A stretch of DNA of 64,000 bases from contig NZ_QGOK01000026.1 of NCBI RefSeq assembly GCF_003259175.1, positions 1-64,000 on the forward strand, written 5' to 3'. The position numbers and the translations under genes are program-made. Below the pieces are notes generated by a model. It was not told the origin of the DNA. It saw nothing but the letters and a program-made list of their open reading frames with translations, and did no database searches. The number at the start of each line of letters is the position of its first letter. The stretch's first letter is position 1. This document shows positions 27,039-36,515 of the stretch, piece after piece. Source of the stretch: Marinomonas shanghaiensis. GTDB lineage: Bacteria > Pseudomonadota > Gammaproteobacteria > Pseudomonadales > Marinomonadaceae.

Positions 27039-27863
27039 TTAATAGTTACGCTTTGGGCAAACGACTTTTGTCGCTTTAAGATGATACATTGTGACTTCTG
27101 GGTGGCTAAAAAAGCCCATTTCCCAAGGATTTTTCTGGATAAAGAGTTCTTGAATTTGTTGGAAAACTGGATTGCTTTTGGGGATTTCATAAACATCACT
27201 TTTGATGATGCTGTAGTTCCACTCGATGGCTTCTTCAAACGTAAAGGTGGCTCGGCCATCAATTGCAAAGTAGCACTGGTTATTACGACTTAACAGTTTC
27301 GCTTTAAACGTACTTGGGAAGGTAATAAAGAAAATATCGTCGTCAACAGAGGATAAGAATGCCATTACAGTAGAATGCGGTTGTTGTTTGGCGTAAGTCA
27401 TTAAGACGCCAATTTTATTATCGTTATCTCTGTCGTCAATTTCGGGCGCAATAGTAAGCGGACTGTGTGGCAGATCAACAGCAGGCCTATTGTCGCTCGG
27501 ATGTTCGTAGTCATCTGTCATGAAAGATTTAATGATGCTGGCACCGTAGTAAACTTCGTATTCAATGGCCGTTAGTTGTGCTTTTTTGCCCGATGTTGAG
27601 GCCACGATACCTTTGAAAGAGGAACGATACACTTTTAAATCAGCATCGTACTCAGATACGCCGGTACGATTGTCTAAATGTACGGTAACTTTTTGGTTGG
27701 CTTTGAGTTGATGTCCATTGGGAAAGAAAAGCGCCAAGGACGTGTCAGATAGAATGTGTACACCGCAAATATAAACATCCATTTCGTTCTCTAGAGCGCC
27801 ATAAGTGCCTGCTACGCCGAGTACTTGCTTACCAATGAGATCACTTAAAGCCAGTTGCGTCAT
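27039..27863 (-). CDS. Two-part protein with C-terminal flavin split-barrel-like domain (hypothetical)
   Basis: About 274 residues. The C-terminal half (from GVLMTYAKQQPHSTVMAFLSS) reads like a pyridoxamine phosphate oxidase-type FMN split barrel, with beta strands ending in CYFAIDGRATFTFEEAIEWN. The N-terminal half (GKQVLGVAGTYGALENEMDVYICGVHILSD) is strand-rich and could be a PilZ/YcgR-like barrel, but no clear motif is seen. I prefer ATG at 27863, six bases after AAGGA, over the ATG at 27899. Function unknown. Confidence 0.6.
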   Translation of the reverse strand: MTQLALSDLIGKQVLGVAGTYGALENEMDVYICGVHILSDTSLALFFPNGHQLKANQKVTVHLDNRTGVSEYDADLKVYRSSFKGIVASTSGKKAQLTAIEYEVYYGASIIKSFMTDDYEHPSDNRPAVDLPHSPLTIAPEIDDRDNDNKIGVLMTYAKQQPHSTVMAFLSSVDDDIFFITFPSTFKAKLLSRNNQCYFAIDGRATFTFEEAIEWNYSIIKSDVYEIPKSNPVFQQIQELFIQKNPWEMGFFSHPEVTMYHLKATKVVCPKRNY

Positions 27864-28024
27864 TACTTCATCCTTATCATGCTGTTTTGAGCTTATCAAT
27901 GTTTGTAGTCGATTAGCAAAAAGTGTATCAGAAAGTGGTGAAAATAAGCATGGAGATTGATTTCATTGTATTTTGCTGGTTACACTGATTAGACATTATT
28001 CATGAAATCTTTAAGGGGTTGCCA

Positions 28025-28735
28025 GTGAGCCAGACATTTGAATCGATATTCAACGACAATGTGAAACGAGTGCATTACCAAGTAGATGGTTTGAGTTCGG
28101 AGAAAAGTCATATCCAGGTAGTGATTTGGCCAACCTTTTCTGGATTGACAGATTTTGAAAAAGGCATTGCTGACCGTATTGCATCATTAGGTTTTTCAGC
28201 AACCGCGCTGGATTTGTATGGTATCGATCAGAATCCAGTCGAGATGGATGAAAAAATGGCGAAGATGGGGGCGTTGCTTGCTGAAGCTGATCCTTTACAT
28301 AGGCTTTTGAATGAGCTGACACAATCAGCTTGTGATGCTATTCATGGCAAAACCATTGTCCATGTTGGTTTTTGTTTAGGTGGTCGATTGGCGTTGGAAG
28401 CAGGTCTGCATCTTGAAAATAGTGCTGGAGCGGTGAGTTTTCATGGGTTGATGAGTTTTTTCCGTGCCCAGTCTGCCGAAAAAGCCAACACCAAAGCAAA
28501 AATATTAGTGTTGAATGGCTATGATGATCACTTAGTGACAAATGAAGATGCTCAGGAAGCGAAACGTTATTGGAAGAGTCTAGCGATGGATTTTCAGTTT
28601 ATGGATTTCAGTAATACGGTTCATTCTTTTATGTTACCAAGTGCGAACAACCCAGAACATGGAAGCCAATATAACCCACAGACGGCGCAACGTGGTTATC
28701 GCTACTTAGCGAATTTCCTAGAAGAGTTTATTTAA
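28025..28735 (+). CDS. Dienelactone hydrolase family protein
   Basis: Alpha/beta hydrolase of about 236 residues. The nucleophile elbow is GFCLGG (Cys nucleophile, as in dienelactone hydrolases), the acid is probably in LNGYDDHLVT and the catalytic His in NTVHSFMLPS. The substrate is not predictable. GTG at 28025 lies six bases after AAGGGG; a TTG at 28019 touches the ribosome site and is unlikely. Stands alone, convergent with the sugar ABC ATPase gene. Confidence 0.85.
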   Translation: MSQTFESIFNDNVKRVHYQVDGLSSEKSHIQVVIWPTFSGLTDFEKGIADRIASLGFSATALDLYGIDQNPVEMDEKMAKMGALLAEADPLHRLLNELTQSACDAIHGKTIVHVGFCLGGRLALEAGLHLENSAGAVSFHGLMSFFRAQSAEKANTKAKILVLNGYDDHLVTNEDAQEAKRYWKSLAMDFQFMDFSNTVHSFMLPSANNPEHGSQYNPQTAQRGYRYLANFLEEFI

Positions 28736-28757
28736 ATTGAAAGCCTTATTTACCAAA

Positions 28758-28791
28758 ATCCCCGCATAAAGCGTTTTACGCGGGGATCATG
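28758..28791 (-). terminator. Terminator of the iclR-ABC ATPase unit
   Basis: ATCCCCGC (28758-28765) pairs perfectly with GCGGGGAT (28780-28787), lying just past the stop of the minus-strand ATPase gene; on that strand ATTTTGG follows. The T-tract is short, so strength is uncertain. Confidence 0.5.
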
Positions 28792-28794
28792 ACG

Positions 28795-29898
28795 TTAGCG
28801 TGCAGGTACTGGTCTATCAACCAATGCGTCGCCATCACGATTAAATAAGTAGCAATCTGCTTTTTTGAGCCCGATTTCTATGGTCTCACCATGGCGGGTT
28901 AGGTTGGCACCATTGACTTCAATGGTCAGTTTGTGTCCTTTGAATTGTCCGTACAAATAGGTTAGGCCGCCAAGATGTTCGGCGACGTCGATGTCGATTT
29001 TCAATACGATGTCTGCGTCTTGGGTGTTTTCTTTGACGTGTTCTGGGCGGATGCCGAGCTTAACACTCTCGTTAACGGATACTTTTGTGCCATCCACTTC
29101 TAGTTCGATCTTTTGGCCTGCAATGTCTATAACCGCAACGTCTTTGTTATCTATGCTGAGAATTTTGCCGTCTAAGAAATTCATTTTTGGCGAGCCAATA
29201 AACCCTGCTACAAATTCGTTGGCTGGATTGTGGTACAGCTCTAAAGGTGAGCCCACTTGTTCCACATTACCCGCACGTAAAACAACGATTTTGTCAGCTA
29301 ACGTCATGGCTTCGACTTGATCGTGAGTCACATAAATCATGGTGGCTTTTAGACGGTTATGTAATTGAGCGATTTGAATGCGCATATCAACGCGAAGTTC
29401 GGCGTCCAAGTTGGAAAGCGGCTCATCAAAAAGAAATACTTCTGGTTGGCGCACGATAGCACGGCCGATAGCCACACGCTGACGCTGACCACCGGACAGT
29501 TGTTTAGGCTTTCGATCCAGTAATTCGTTTAGTTGCAGAATGTTGGCAGCATTACTAACTTGTGCTTTGATTTTGTCGGGTGCGACACCGTTCATACGCA
29601 AGCCAAAGCTCATGTTTTCTTCCACTGTCATGTGTGGATAAAGCGCGTAGGATTGAAATACCATGGCAACACCGCGATCGGCTGGCGCGACATTGTTCAT
29701 ATTGATGCCATTGATCTCTAATTTACCATCGGTGATATCTTCTAAGCCGGCAATTAAGCGCAGTAGTGTGGATTTACCGCAACCAGATGGGCCTACAAAG
29801 ACTACAAACTCACCATCTTCTAGATCTAAATTGACGCCATGAATGGTTTCAATGTCTTGAAACCGTTTGATGACGTTTGTTAGTTTTATCGTCGCCAT
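28795..29898 (-). CDS. Sugar ABC transporter ATP-binding protein (UgpC/MalK/MsmK type)
   Basis: ATPase of 367 residues energising the galactoside importer. Walker A GPSGCGKST, Q loop MVFQSYALYPHM, signature LSGGQRQR, Walker B VFLFDEPLSNLDAEL and switch His in VTHDQVEA are intact. The C-terminal about 130 residues form the OB-type TOBE regulatory domain of the MalK group (LGIRPEHV). It is the second gene after iclR, divergent from the permeases, which is a common layout in such loci. Confidence 0.93.
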   Translation of the reverse strand: MATIKLTNVIKRFQDIETIHGVNLDLEDGEFVVFVGPSGCGKSTLLRLIAGLEDITDGKLEINGINMNNVAPADRGVAMVFQSYALYPHMTVEENMSFGLRMNGVAPDKIKAQVSNAANILQLNELLDRKPKQLSGGQRQRVAIGRAIVRQPEVFLFDEPLSNLDAELRVDMRIQIAQLHNRLKATMIYVTHDQVEAMTLADKIVVLRAGNVEQVGSPLELYHNPANEFVAGFIGSPKMNFLDGKILSIDNKDVAVIDIAGQKIELEVDGTKVSVNESVKLGIRPEHVKENTQDADIVLKIDIDVAEHLGGLTYLYGQFKGHKLTIEVNGANLTRHGETIEIGLKKADCYLFNRDGDALVDRPVPAR

Positions 29899-29914
29899 AA
29901 TGGACTTTCCTTTG

Positions 29915-30697
29915 TTAGTTAGAGGCCATAGCCCCCATTCGGGTGGATACTTTCTTACAGGCGTCTTTGACCAATGTTTGAAAGTGTTGGAAGCGCGCGT
30001 CGTCTACACGGAATTTAGGTGCGGTAATACTTAGCGCGGCAATAGGTTCGTTTCTGTGGTTTAAAATCACCGAAGCGGCGCATTGAATGCCTTCTTCATG
30101 CTCTTCTAAATCGAGTGAGATTTTACTCTCACGAATCTTTATTAAGTCGTTTCGCAGCATCGCTTCGTTTATCAGAGTGGTGTCAGTGTGTTTTACGAAG
30201 CTTTGTTCTTGAATGGCAGCGGCTAATTGCTCTTCATTGAGAAACGCCATCATGGCTTTACCGACGCCAGTGCAATAGGCGGGTCCTTTTTTTCCGACGG
30301 CAGAAAATAAGCGCAAGCTTTTTTGACTTTCTAGTTTGTCGATGTAAATGACATCGCCACGATCCAGAACGGCAAGATGGATGGTTTCTCCGGTTTCATC
30401 CCAGAGCAATTTCATTTGATCCGCGGCAATGTCACGCACGTCAATTTTTGACCAAGCCTGATGGGCTAACTCAAGTAAGCCATAACCCGGATGGTAGAGT
30501 TGCGTTGCTTCATCGAAACGAATCAATCCCTTTTCAGAGAGGGATGTCAGAGTTCGATGGGCAGTCGCCTTGGGTAAATCGGTTTTATCAACCAATTCAG
30601 CAAAGCGAAGCGGTATTGGCGTCATGCAAACTTCTTGCAATAGGCTAAGTGCTTTGTCTAATGACGAGCCTCCGCTCTTATTGTCTTGCTCTGTCAT
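29915..30697 (-). CDS. IclR-family transcriptional regulator of the galactoside locus
   Basis: 260 residues: N-terminal winged helix (FAELVDKTDLPKATAHRTLTSL) and C-terminal IclR effector domain (GETIHLAVLDRGDVIYIDKLES, GPAYCTGVGKAMMAF, EGIQCAASVILNHRNEPIAALSI). Divergent from the permease operon; a palindrome lies between them and two related ones precede the binding-protein gene. It probably represses the locus until a galactose-pathway intermediate binds. Confidence 0.92.
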   Translation of the reverse strand: MTEQDNKSGGSSLDKALSLLQEVCMTPIPLRFAELVDKTDLPKATAHRTLTSLSEKGLIRFDEATQLYHPGYGLLELAHQAWSKIDVRDIAADQMKLLWDETGETIHLAVLDRGDVIYIDKLESQKSLRLFSAVGKKGPAYCTGVGKAMMAFLNEEQLAAAIQEQSFVKHTDTTLINEAMLRNDLIKIRESKISLDLEEHEEGIQCAASVILNHRNEPIAALSITAPKFRVDDARFQHFQTLVKDACKKVSTRMGAMASN

Positions 30698-30795
30698 GGT
30701 TAGGCTTCCTTAATGTCTATTTTTATAATTTTCTAAGGTCTATTTAGCCTCAAAAAAGAGGCCTGAAAAAATGTTCTAAATTGAGTATTGCAAAA

Positions 30796-30814
30796 AATGG
30801 AACTTTATTCCATT
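30796..30814 (+). promoter_or_regulatory. Candidate IclR operator between iclR and the permease operon
   Basis: AATGGAA (30796-30802) and TTCCATT (30808-30814) are a perfect inverted repeat around CTTTA. The core GGAACTTTATTCC resembles the two sites upstream of the sugar-binding protein gene (41817-41829, 41879-41891). IclR proteins commonly bind such A/T-centred palindromes. Confidence 0.6.
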
Positions 30815-30900
30815 ATTTTATTAGACGAGTTGCTTGAAGCTAAATTTAGGTAGCAAGTAGGGCGGTTTATAAATTAATAAAAATAAGAGGTATGTGCGCC

Positions 30901-31776
30901 ATGCAGAAGTTGCATAGCAAGCAACAGCAATGGATGCCGGTTTTGTTCTTAGCGCCAGCAGTCATTTTGTTTGTGGTCTACGTTATTTTTCCTATTCTTC
31001 AAAGTATTTGGTTGAGTTTTTATGAATGGGATGGAATAGGTGAAAAAACCTTCGTCGGTTTTCGTAATTACATAGAACTCTTTGACGATTATCAGTTTTG
31101 GGTGGCGTTAAAAAACAATCTATATTGGATGGTTTTTTTCATGTTGGCGCCACCAATCGGATTGGGTATTGCGCTCTTTCTTAATCAAAAAATCATGGGC
31201 ATACGTTTAGTTAAGTCTATGTTTTTCTTTCCTTTCGTTATTTCGCAAGTAGTTGTCGGCTTAGTTTTTTCTTGGTTTTATGATCCATCATTTGGGCTTT
31301 TTAATAAGGCGCTTGGCCTATTTGGAATGGAACCTGTGGCGGTGTTATCGGACGAAAATTGGGTGACATTCGGCATCATAGTAGCAGGGCTTTGGCCGCA
31401 AATTGCTTATTGTATGATCCTGTACCTTACAGGTTTGAATAATCTTAATCCCGACCAAATTGAAGCAGCGCGTTTAGACGGTGCTCATGGTTGGAAAATG
31501 CTGCGCCATGTGATTTTGCCGCAATTGCGTCCCGCTACCTTTATCGCTGTGGTGGTGACTGTGATTGGTGCGTTACGCAGTTTTGACTTGGTGGCAACCA
31601 TGACCAGTGGCGGACCATTTGGCACGTCGAGCGTCCTTGCTTACTTCATGTACGAGCAATCTATCTTTAACTATCGTGCTGGTTATGGGGCGGCGATAGC
31701 GACTGTGTTGTTCTTGATTATGGATATTTATATCGCCTACTTCTTGTGGCGTATGCTGAAGAGTGAGAAAGCCTAA
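30901..31776 (+). CDS. Sugar ABC transporter permease (MalF/UgpA type)
   Basis: About 291 residues, six membrane segments. EAA loop EAARLDGAHGWKMLRHVILPQLRP contacts the ATPase. First gene of the long plus-strand operon. ATG at 30901 is 10 bases from GAGG; an ATG at 30892 is in frame but nearly touches it. Its stop overlaps the next start (TAATG). Confidence 0.9.
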   Translation: MQKLHSKQQQWMPVLFLAPAVILFVVYVIFPILQSIWLSFYEWDGIGEKTFVGFRNYIELFDDYQFWVALKNNLYWMVFFMLAPPIGLGIALFLNQKIMGIRLVKSMFFFPFVISQVVVGLVFSWFYDPSFGLFNKALGLFGMEPVAVLSDENWVTFGIIVAGLWPQIAYCMILYLTGLNNLNPDQIEAARLDGAHGWKMLRHVILPQLRPATFIAVVVTVIGALRSFDLVATMTSGGPFGTSSVLAYFMYEQSIFNYRAGYGAAIATVLFLIMDIYIAYFLWRMLKSEKA

Positions 31777-32627
31777 TGTTTCCAACGCCTATTGAAAAAA
31801 GATCGTTGCCTTTTAATTTGAGCTACCGCGTAGCGGTATGGATCGCTTTGATACTGTGGTTGCTGCCATTGGTTGCGGTGATGTTAACGTCCGCCAGATC
31901 GACTGCGGACATAAATGCCGGTAATTACTGGGGGATCCCTTCTGAATGGATGCTGTTCGAAAACTATGCCCTAGTGTTTACAGAAACGCCTATGGTGCGG
32001 TATTTACTCAACTCTATTCTGATTACCTTACCGGCCGTTTTGGGTGCCGTAGCCCTCTCTACGCTTGCGGGTTATGCCTTAGCGAAGTTTAAATTTAGGG
32101 GCAACATCGCGCTGTTTGCTGCCTTTATCGCCGGTAATTTTGTGCCTTTTCAGATTCTAATGATTCCAGTACGTGATTTAACGATCGGTATGGGATTGTA
32201 TGACACCGCGTCTGGCTTGATTCTTTTTCATATTGCTTTTCAAACCGGTTTTTGCACCTTGTTCATGCGTAACTTTATTGTCGGTTTGCCTGATGAGCTG
32301 ATTGAAGCGGCGCGTGTCGAAGGTGTCAGTGAGTGGCAGATTTTTTGGCACATTGTGTTGCCATTGGTCCGTCCTGCGTTAGCGGCTTTGTCCGTATTGA
32401 TCTTTACCTTTATATGGAACGATTACTTTTGGGCTTTGGTTTTGGTGCAAAGCGATGAAGTGCGTCCGATTACCGCGGGTATCAGTGCCTTAAAAGGTCA
32501 ATGGATGGCATCTTGGCAGTTGATTGCGGCAGGTTCTGTTATTGCCGCTTTACCGCCGGTTATTTTGTTTTTTGCCATGCAGCGCCATTTTATTGCGGGC
32601 TTAACTTTGGGTGCAACAAAAGGGTAA
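31776..32627 (+). CDS. Sugar ABC transporter permease (MalG/UgpE type)
   Basis: 283 residues with six membrane segments and the EAA loop EAARVEGVSEWQIFWHIVLPLVRP. With the upstream permease it should form the channel for the galactoside delivered by the binding protein encoded at the operon's far end. Start overlaps the upstream stop by one base. Confidence 0.9.
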   Translation: MFPTPIEKRSLPFNLSYRVAVWIALILWLLPLVAVMLTSARSTADINAGNYWGIPSEWMLFENYALVFTETPMVRYLLNSILITLPAVLGAVALSTLAGYALAKFKFRGNIALFAAFIAGNFVPFQILMIPVRDLTIGMGLYDTASGLILFHIAFQTGFCTLFMRNFIVGLPDELIEAARVEGVSEWQIFWHIVLPLVRPALAALSVLIFTFIWNDYFWALVLVQSDEVRPITAGISALKGQWMASWQLIAAGSVIAALPPVILFFAMQRHFIAGLTLGATKG

Positions 32628-32633
32628 TTGATC

Positions 32634-34778
32634 ATGTCTGATGTTAAAAATGTGTCTTTTTATCGCCAAGATCAGCATAACAAAACCTTGGTGATCGCTT
32701 GTCCTCAACAGGGCGCCCCTGAGTTGCTGTATTTTGGTGAAGCTTTACCAAAAGCGACCGATTTAAACCGTGTCTATTTATCGCAACAAGCGGGGATACC
32801 GCAAGGCATGATGGATAAACCCACCCCCATGTCGCTGATTCCTGAAGCGGGCCGCGGTTGGTTGCAAACGCCTGGCGTTGAAGCCTGTGCCGCAGACCGT
32901 CCAGCTTGGGCGATGTGCTGGACATTGCTGGCGGTGGACGAGCAGCGTGTCGGCTTTGTGATTCGTTTGGAAGACAAGGTCGCTCAATTATCCGTTATTT
33001 TGGACATTGGTTTACTGCCGTCTGGTGTGTTGCGCCAACAATTGACGCTGACTAATGAGGGTCAAGCTGATGTTATGGTGCAGCGCTTAGCCTGTACCTT
33101 GCCTGTGGCAGGCCATTTTACTGAACGAATGGGCTTCTACGGTCGTTGGTGTCAGGAGTTTCAACAAGAGCGTAGCGTTTGGCAATCGACTTGGTTACAA
33201 GAAAACCGTAATGGCCGCAATTCTCAAGCGAACTTTCCGGCCGTGATGGTGGGCGAGCAAGGCTTTGCTGAACAGCAAGGTGAGTTGCTCGGGGCGCATT
33301 TGGCTTGGAGTGGCAATCACCGATTAAAAGCCGACTATACCGCCGAAGGTCATCGCTATTTGCAAGCCGAAGTCTTGTATTTGCCGGGTGAGATTGTTCT
33401 GGCCAATAATGAATCGATCACGACGCCAGAATTCTTAGCCGCATACAGTGCGTCTGGTTTAAACGACATGAGTCAGCAATTTCATCAAGAAGCACGTCAT
33501 CGTCTGAAGTTCACTAAGCCGCGTCCTGTGCATCTCAATACCTGGGAAGCGTTTTACTTTGATCATGATATGACCAAATTGAAGGCGCTGGCGAAAGCCG
33601 CCGCCGACGTGGGCGTCGAACGCTATATCCTAGATGATGGGTGGTTCCGTGGTCGTCATCATGACAAGGCGGCATTGGGTGATTGGTTTGTCGATGAAAC
33701 CAAATACCCTGATGGTTTAATGCCCTTGATCCGTTATGTGAAAGACGATCTTGGAATGGAATTTGGCTTGTGGTTTGAACCTGAAATGGTCAATCCAGAT
33801 TCTGATTTATTTCGTGCTCACCCTGATTGGGCGTTGCAATTGCCTCAATACACTCCCGCTTTGGCGCGTCATCAGTTGGTATTGAATTTAGCGAAACCAG
33901 ACGCTTATCAATACATCCGCGAGCGTTTGTTTGCACTGTTTACCGAATATCCGATTGACTATGTGAAATGGGATATGAACCGTGATTACACTCAGCCAAG
34001 CGGGGACATTGCGCCACAAGCCCATGCTCAAGTAGACGCTTTGTATCGATTATTGAGCGAGCTCAATCAGGCTTTTCCAGCCATGGAAATCGAGAGTTGT
34101 TCGTCGGGTGGCGCGCGAGTGGATTTTGGTATCTTAAATTTCACCAAACGTTTCTGGGCGTCGGATTGCAACGATGCCTTGGAACGTCAGACGATCCAGC
34201 GAGGCTTTAGCTATTTCTTGCCACCTGAAGTAATGGGATCTCACATTGGCCCAGATAAAAGCCATACCACCAGCCGTACCCATGATGTGGCATTCCGAGC
34301 AGGTACCGCGATGCTGGGTCATTTAGGAATTGAATGGAACCTGTTAGAAGCCAATGAGGCGCAAAAGACAATCATTGCCAATTGGCTATCTCACTACAAA
34401 CAGTATCGAGCGGTGTTGCATGAAGGTAATAACTGGCGTTTACCCAGTGCTGATGGTTGCGCCCAAACTCAATGGGCATTAAGCCAAGATCGCCTTCAAG
34501 GCTTGGCTGTTTACAGCCAACTAGCCATGCCAAGACAAGCGCAAACCTTGCCTGTTCGCCTACCTAATTTATTACCAGATCAGCTCTATCGAGTGGACAT
34601 TCTGGAACACAGCCCATTGCCAGGTCATCTGATGAAAGCCTTGCCTGTGTGGTGGAAAAAAGACCTTATATTAAACGGTGCGAGTTTGAGTCAAGTTGGG
34701 CTGCAACTGCCTATTTTTGATCCTGAATCCCTTGTATTGATAGCGATTCAAGCTGTACCTGAAGCGGAGAAACATTGA
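32634..34778 (+). CDS. Alpha-galactosidase, GH36
   Basis: Hydrolyses alpha-1,6-linked galactose from melibiose, raffinose and similar sugars or galactomannan pieces. 714 residues, the usual size, with an N-terminal beta-sandwich and central barrel. Nucleophile Asp is in YVKWDMNRDYT and acid/base Asp in ASDCNDALERQ; DDGWFRGR and LWFEPEMVNPDS are further GH36 marks. No signal peptide, so it acts on imported sugar in the cytoplasm, matching the ABC importer beside it. Confidence 0.93.
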   Translation: MSDVKNVSFYRQDQHNKTLVIACPQQGAPELLYFGEALPKATDLNRVYLSQQAGIPQGMMDKPTPMSLIPEAGRGWLQTPGVEACAADRPAWAMCWTLLAVDEQRVGFVIRLEDKVAQLSVILDIGLLPSGVLRQQLTLTNEGQADVMVQRLACTLPVAGHFTERMGFYGRWCQEFQQERSVWQSTWLQENRNGRNSQANFPAVMVGEQGFAEQQGELLGAHLAWSGNHRLKADYTAEGHRYLQAEVLYLPGEIVLANNESITTPEFLAAYSASGLNDMSQQFHQEARHRLKFTKPRPVHLNTWEAFYFDHDMTKLKALAKAAADVGVERYILDDGWFRGRHHDKAALGDWFVDETKYPDGLMPLIRYVKDDLGMEFGLWFEPEMVNPDSDLFRAHPDWALQLPQYTPALARHQLVLNLAKPDAYQYIRERLFALFTEYPIDYVKWDMNRDYTQPSGDIAPQAHAQVDALYRLLSELNQAFPAMEIESCSSGGARVDFGILNFTKRFWASDCNDALERQTIQRGFSYFLPPEVMGSHIGPDKSHTTSRTHDVAFRAGTAMLGHLGIEWNLLEANEAQKTIIANWLSHYKQYRAVLHEGNNWRLPSADGCAQTQWALSQDRLQGLAVYSQLAMPRQAQTLPVRLPNLLPDQLYRVDILEHSPLPGHLMKALPVWWKKDLILNGASLSQVGLQLPIFDPESLVLIAIQAVPEAEKH

Positions 34779-36515
34779 ATGAGCGACAGCAATAACAAAG
34801 ATAAAAAACCATTACGCAGTCAGCAATGGTACGGCAAATTAGACAAAGACGGTTTTATACACCGCAGCTGGATGAAAAACCAAGGCTTGCCAGATCACAG
34901 TTTTGATGGCCGTCCTATCATTGGTATTTGTAACTCTTGGAGCGAATTAACCCCATGTAATTCGCATCTTCGTGAATTAGCCGAGTACGTAAAACGTGGC
35001 GTGTGGGAAGCGGGCGGTGTGCCGCTGGAGTTTCCTGTAATGTCGTTGGGTGAAACCCAAATGAAGCCGACGGCCATGTTGTTTCGTAATTTGATGAGCA
35101 TGGACGTGGAAGAATCCATGCGTGCTTATGGTATGGATGGCGTTGTTTTACTCGGTGGCTGTGACAAAACCACACCAGCGCAATTAATGGGCGCTTGTTC
35201 CGTGGACTTGCCGACGATTGTTGTGTCTTCTGGGCCAATGCTCAATGGCAAATACCGTGGCAAGGATATTGGTTCTGGTACGGACGTATGGAAATTCAGT
35301 GAAGCCGTACGTGGCGGAAAAATGAGCTTGGATGCTTTTATGCGCGCGGAATCGGGTATGTCCCGTTCTCGTGGCACCTGTATGACCATGGGCACAGCGT
35401 CGACCATGTCCTGTTTAATTGAAGCCTTGGGGATGTCGTTACCAGAAAACGGCACTTTGCCAGCAGTCGATGCCCGTCGTCAGGCGTTGGCGCACATGAC
35501 CGGCGCGCGCATTGTTGAGATGGTCAAAGAAGATCTAAAACCCTCGGATATTTTGACCAAGACAGCGTTTGAAAACGCCATTCGTGCCAATGCGGCTATT
35601 GGTGGATCTACAAATGCGGTCGTGCATTTGTTGGCGATTGCGGGTCGTGTTGGTGTGGATTTGACATTAGACGATTGGGATCGCATTGGCGCGGAAGTTC
35701 CTTGTTTGGTCGATTTGATGCCTTCGGGTCGCTTTTTAATGGAAGACTTCCACTACGCAGGTGGCTTTCCGGCCTTGATTCAACGTTTGAGTCATGTGTT
35801 TGATATGAATGCCAACACAGTGTGTGGCGCTACCTTGGGTGAGATTACTGAAGGCGCAGAGTGCTTCAACGAAGAAGTGATTCGTCCTCTTGATAAACCA
35901 TTACGAGCCAAAGCCGGTATTGCGGTGTTGCGCGGTAACTTATCGCCACTTGGCGCGATTATCAAGCCGAGCGCGGCTACGCCAGCCCTGCTGCAACACA
36001 CAGGTAAAGCTGTGGTGTTTGAAAACATCGAAGACTATAAAGCGCGCATTGATACACCTGAGCTAGAAGTCGACAAGGATTCTATTCTTGTGCTGAAAGG
36101 CTGTGGGCCAAAAGGTTATCCGGGCATGCCAGAAGTGGGCAACATGGCGTTGCCCAGTAAGTTGCTTGCACAAGGCATTACCGACATGGTTCGCATCAGT
36201 GATGCTCGAATGAGCGGTACGGCATTCGGTACTGTGGTTCTGCACGTTGCGCCGGAATCTACTGTCGGTGGGCCATTGGCTTTGGTGCAAAACGGCGATG
36301 AAATCACCCTCGATGTGGAAGGGCGAGGTTTGCATTTGCATGTTTCTGATGAAGAAATGGCGCGTCGTAAAGCCGCGTGGCAACCAGAAGAAAGCAATTA
36401 TCACCGTGGCTATGCCAAATTGTATATTGATCATGTCATGCAAGCAGATCAGGGAGCCGATCTGGACTTCCTTGTTGGTAACAGTGGATCAAAAGTGAGC
36501 AGGGAGTCCCATTAA
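34779..36515 (+). CDS. IlvD/Edd-family sugar-acid dehydratase (probable galactonate/arabonate dehydratase)
   Basis: Iron-sulfur dehydratase of 578 residues. Cluster and metal residues are in NSWSELTPCNSHL, LLGGCDKTTPAQ and SRGTCMTMGTASTM; the subgroup resembles the sugar-acid (arabonate/galactonate) dehydratases more than IlvD itself. In this locus it should dehydrate D-galactonate to 2-dehydro-3-deoxygalactonate, the substrate of DgoK encoded two genes downstream. The standard galactonate dehydratase (DgoD, enolase family) is absent here, so this enzyme fills the step. Confidence 0.88.
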   Translation: MSDSNNKDKKPLRSQQWYGKLDKDGFIHRSWMKNQGLPDHSFDGRPIIGICNSWSELTPCNSHLRELAEYVKRGVWEAGGVPLEFPVMSLGETQMKPTAMLFRNLMSMDVEESMRAYGMDGVVLLGGCDKTTPAQLMGACSVDLPTIVVSSGPMLNGKYRGKDIGSGTDVWKFSEAVRGGKMSLDAFMRAESGMSRSRGTCMTMGTASTMSCLIEALGMSLPENGTLPAVDARRQALAHMTGARIVEMVKEDLKPSDILTKTAFENAIRANAAIGGSTNAVVHLLAIAGRVGVDLTLDDWDRIGAEVPCLVDLMPSGRFLMEDFHYAGGFPALIQRLSHVFDMNANTVCGATLGEITEGAECFNEEVIRPLDKPLRAKAGIAVLRGNLSPLGAIIKPSAATPALLQHTGKAVVFENIEDYKARIDTPELEVDKDSILVLKGCGPKGYPGMPEVGNMALPSKLLAQGITDMVRISDARMSGTAFGTVVLHVAPESTVGGPLALVQNGDEITLDVEGRGLHLHVSDEEMARRKAAWQPEESNYHRGYAKLYIDHVMQADQGADLDFLVGNSGSKVSRESH

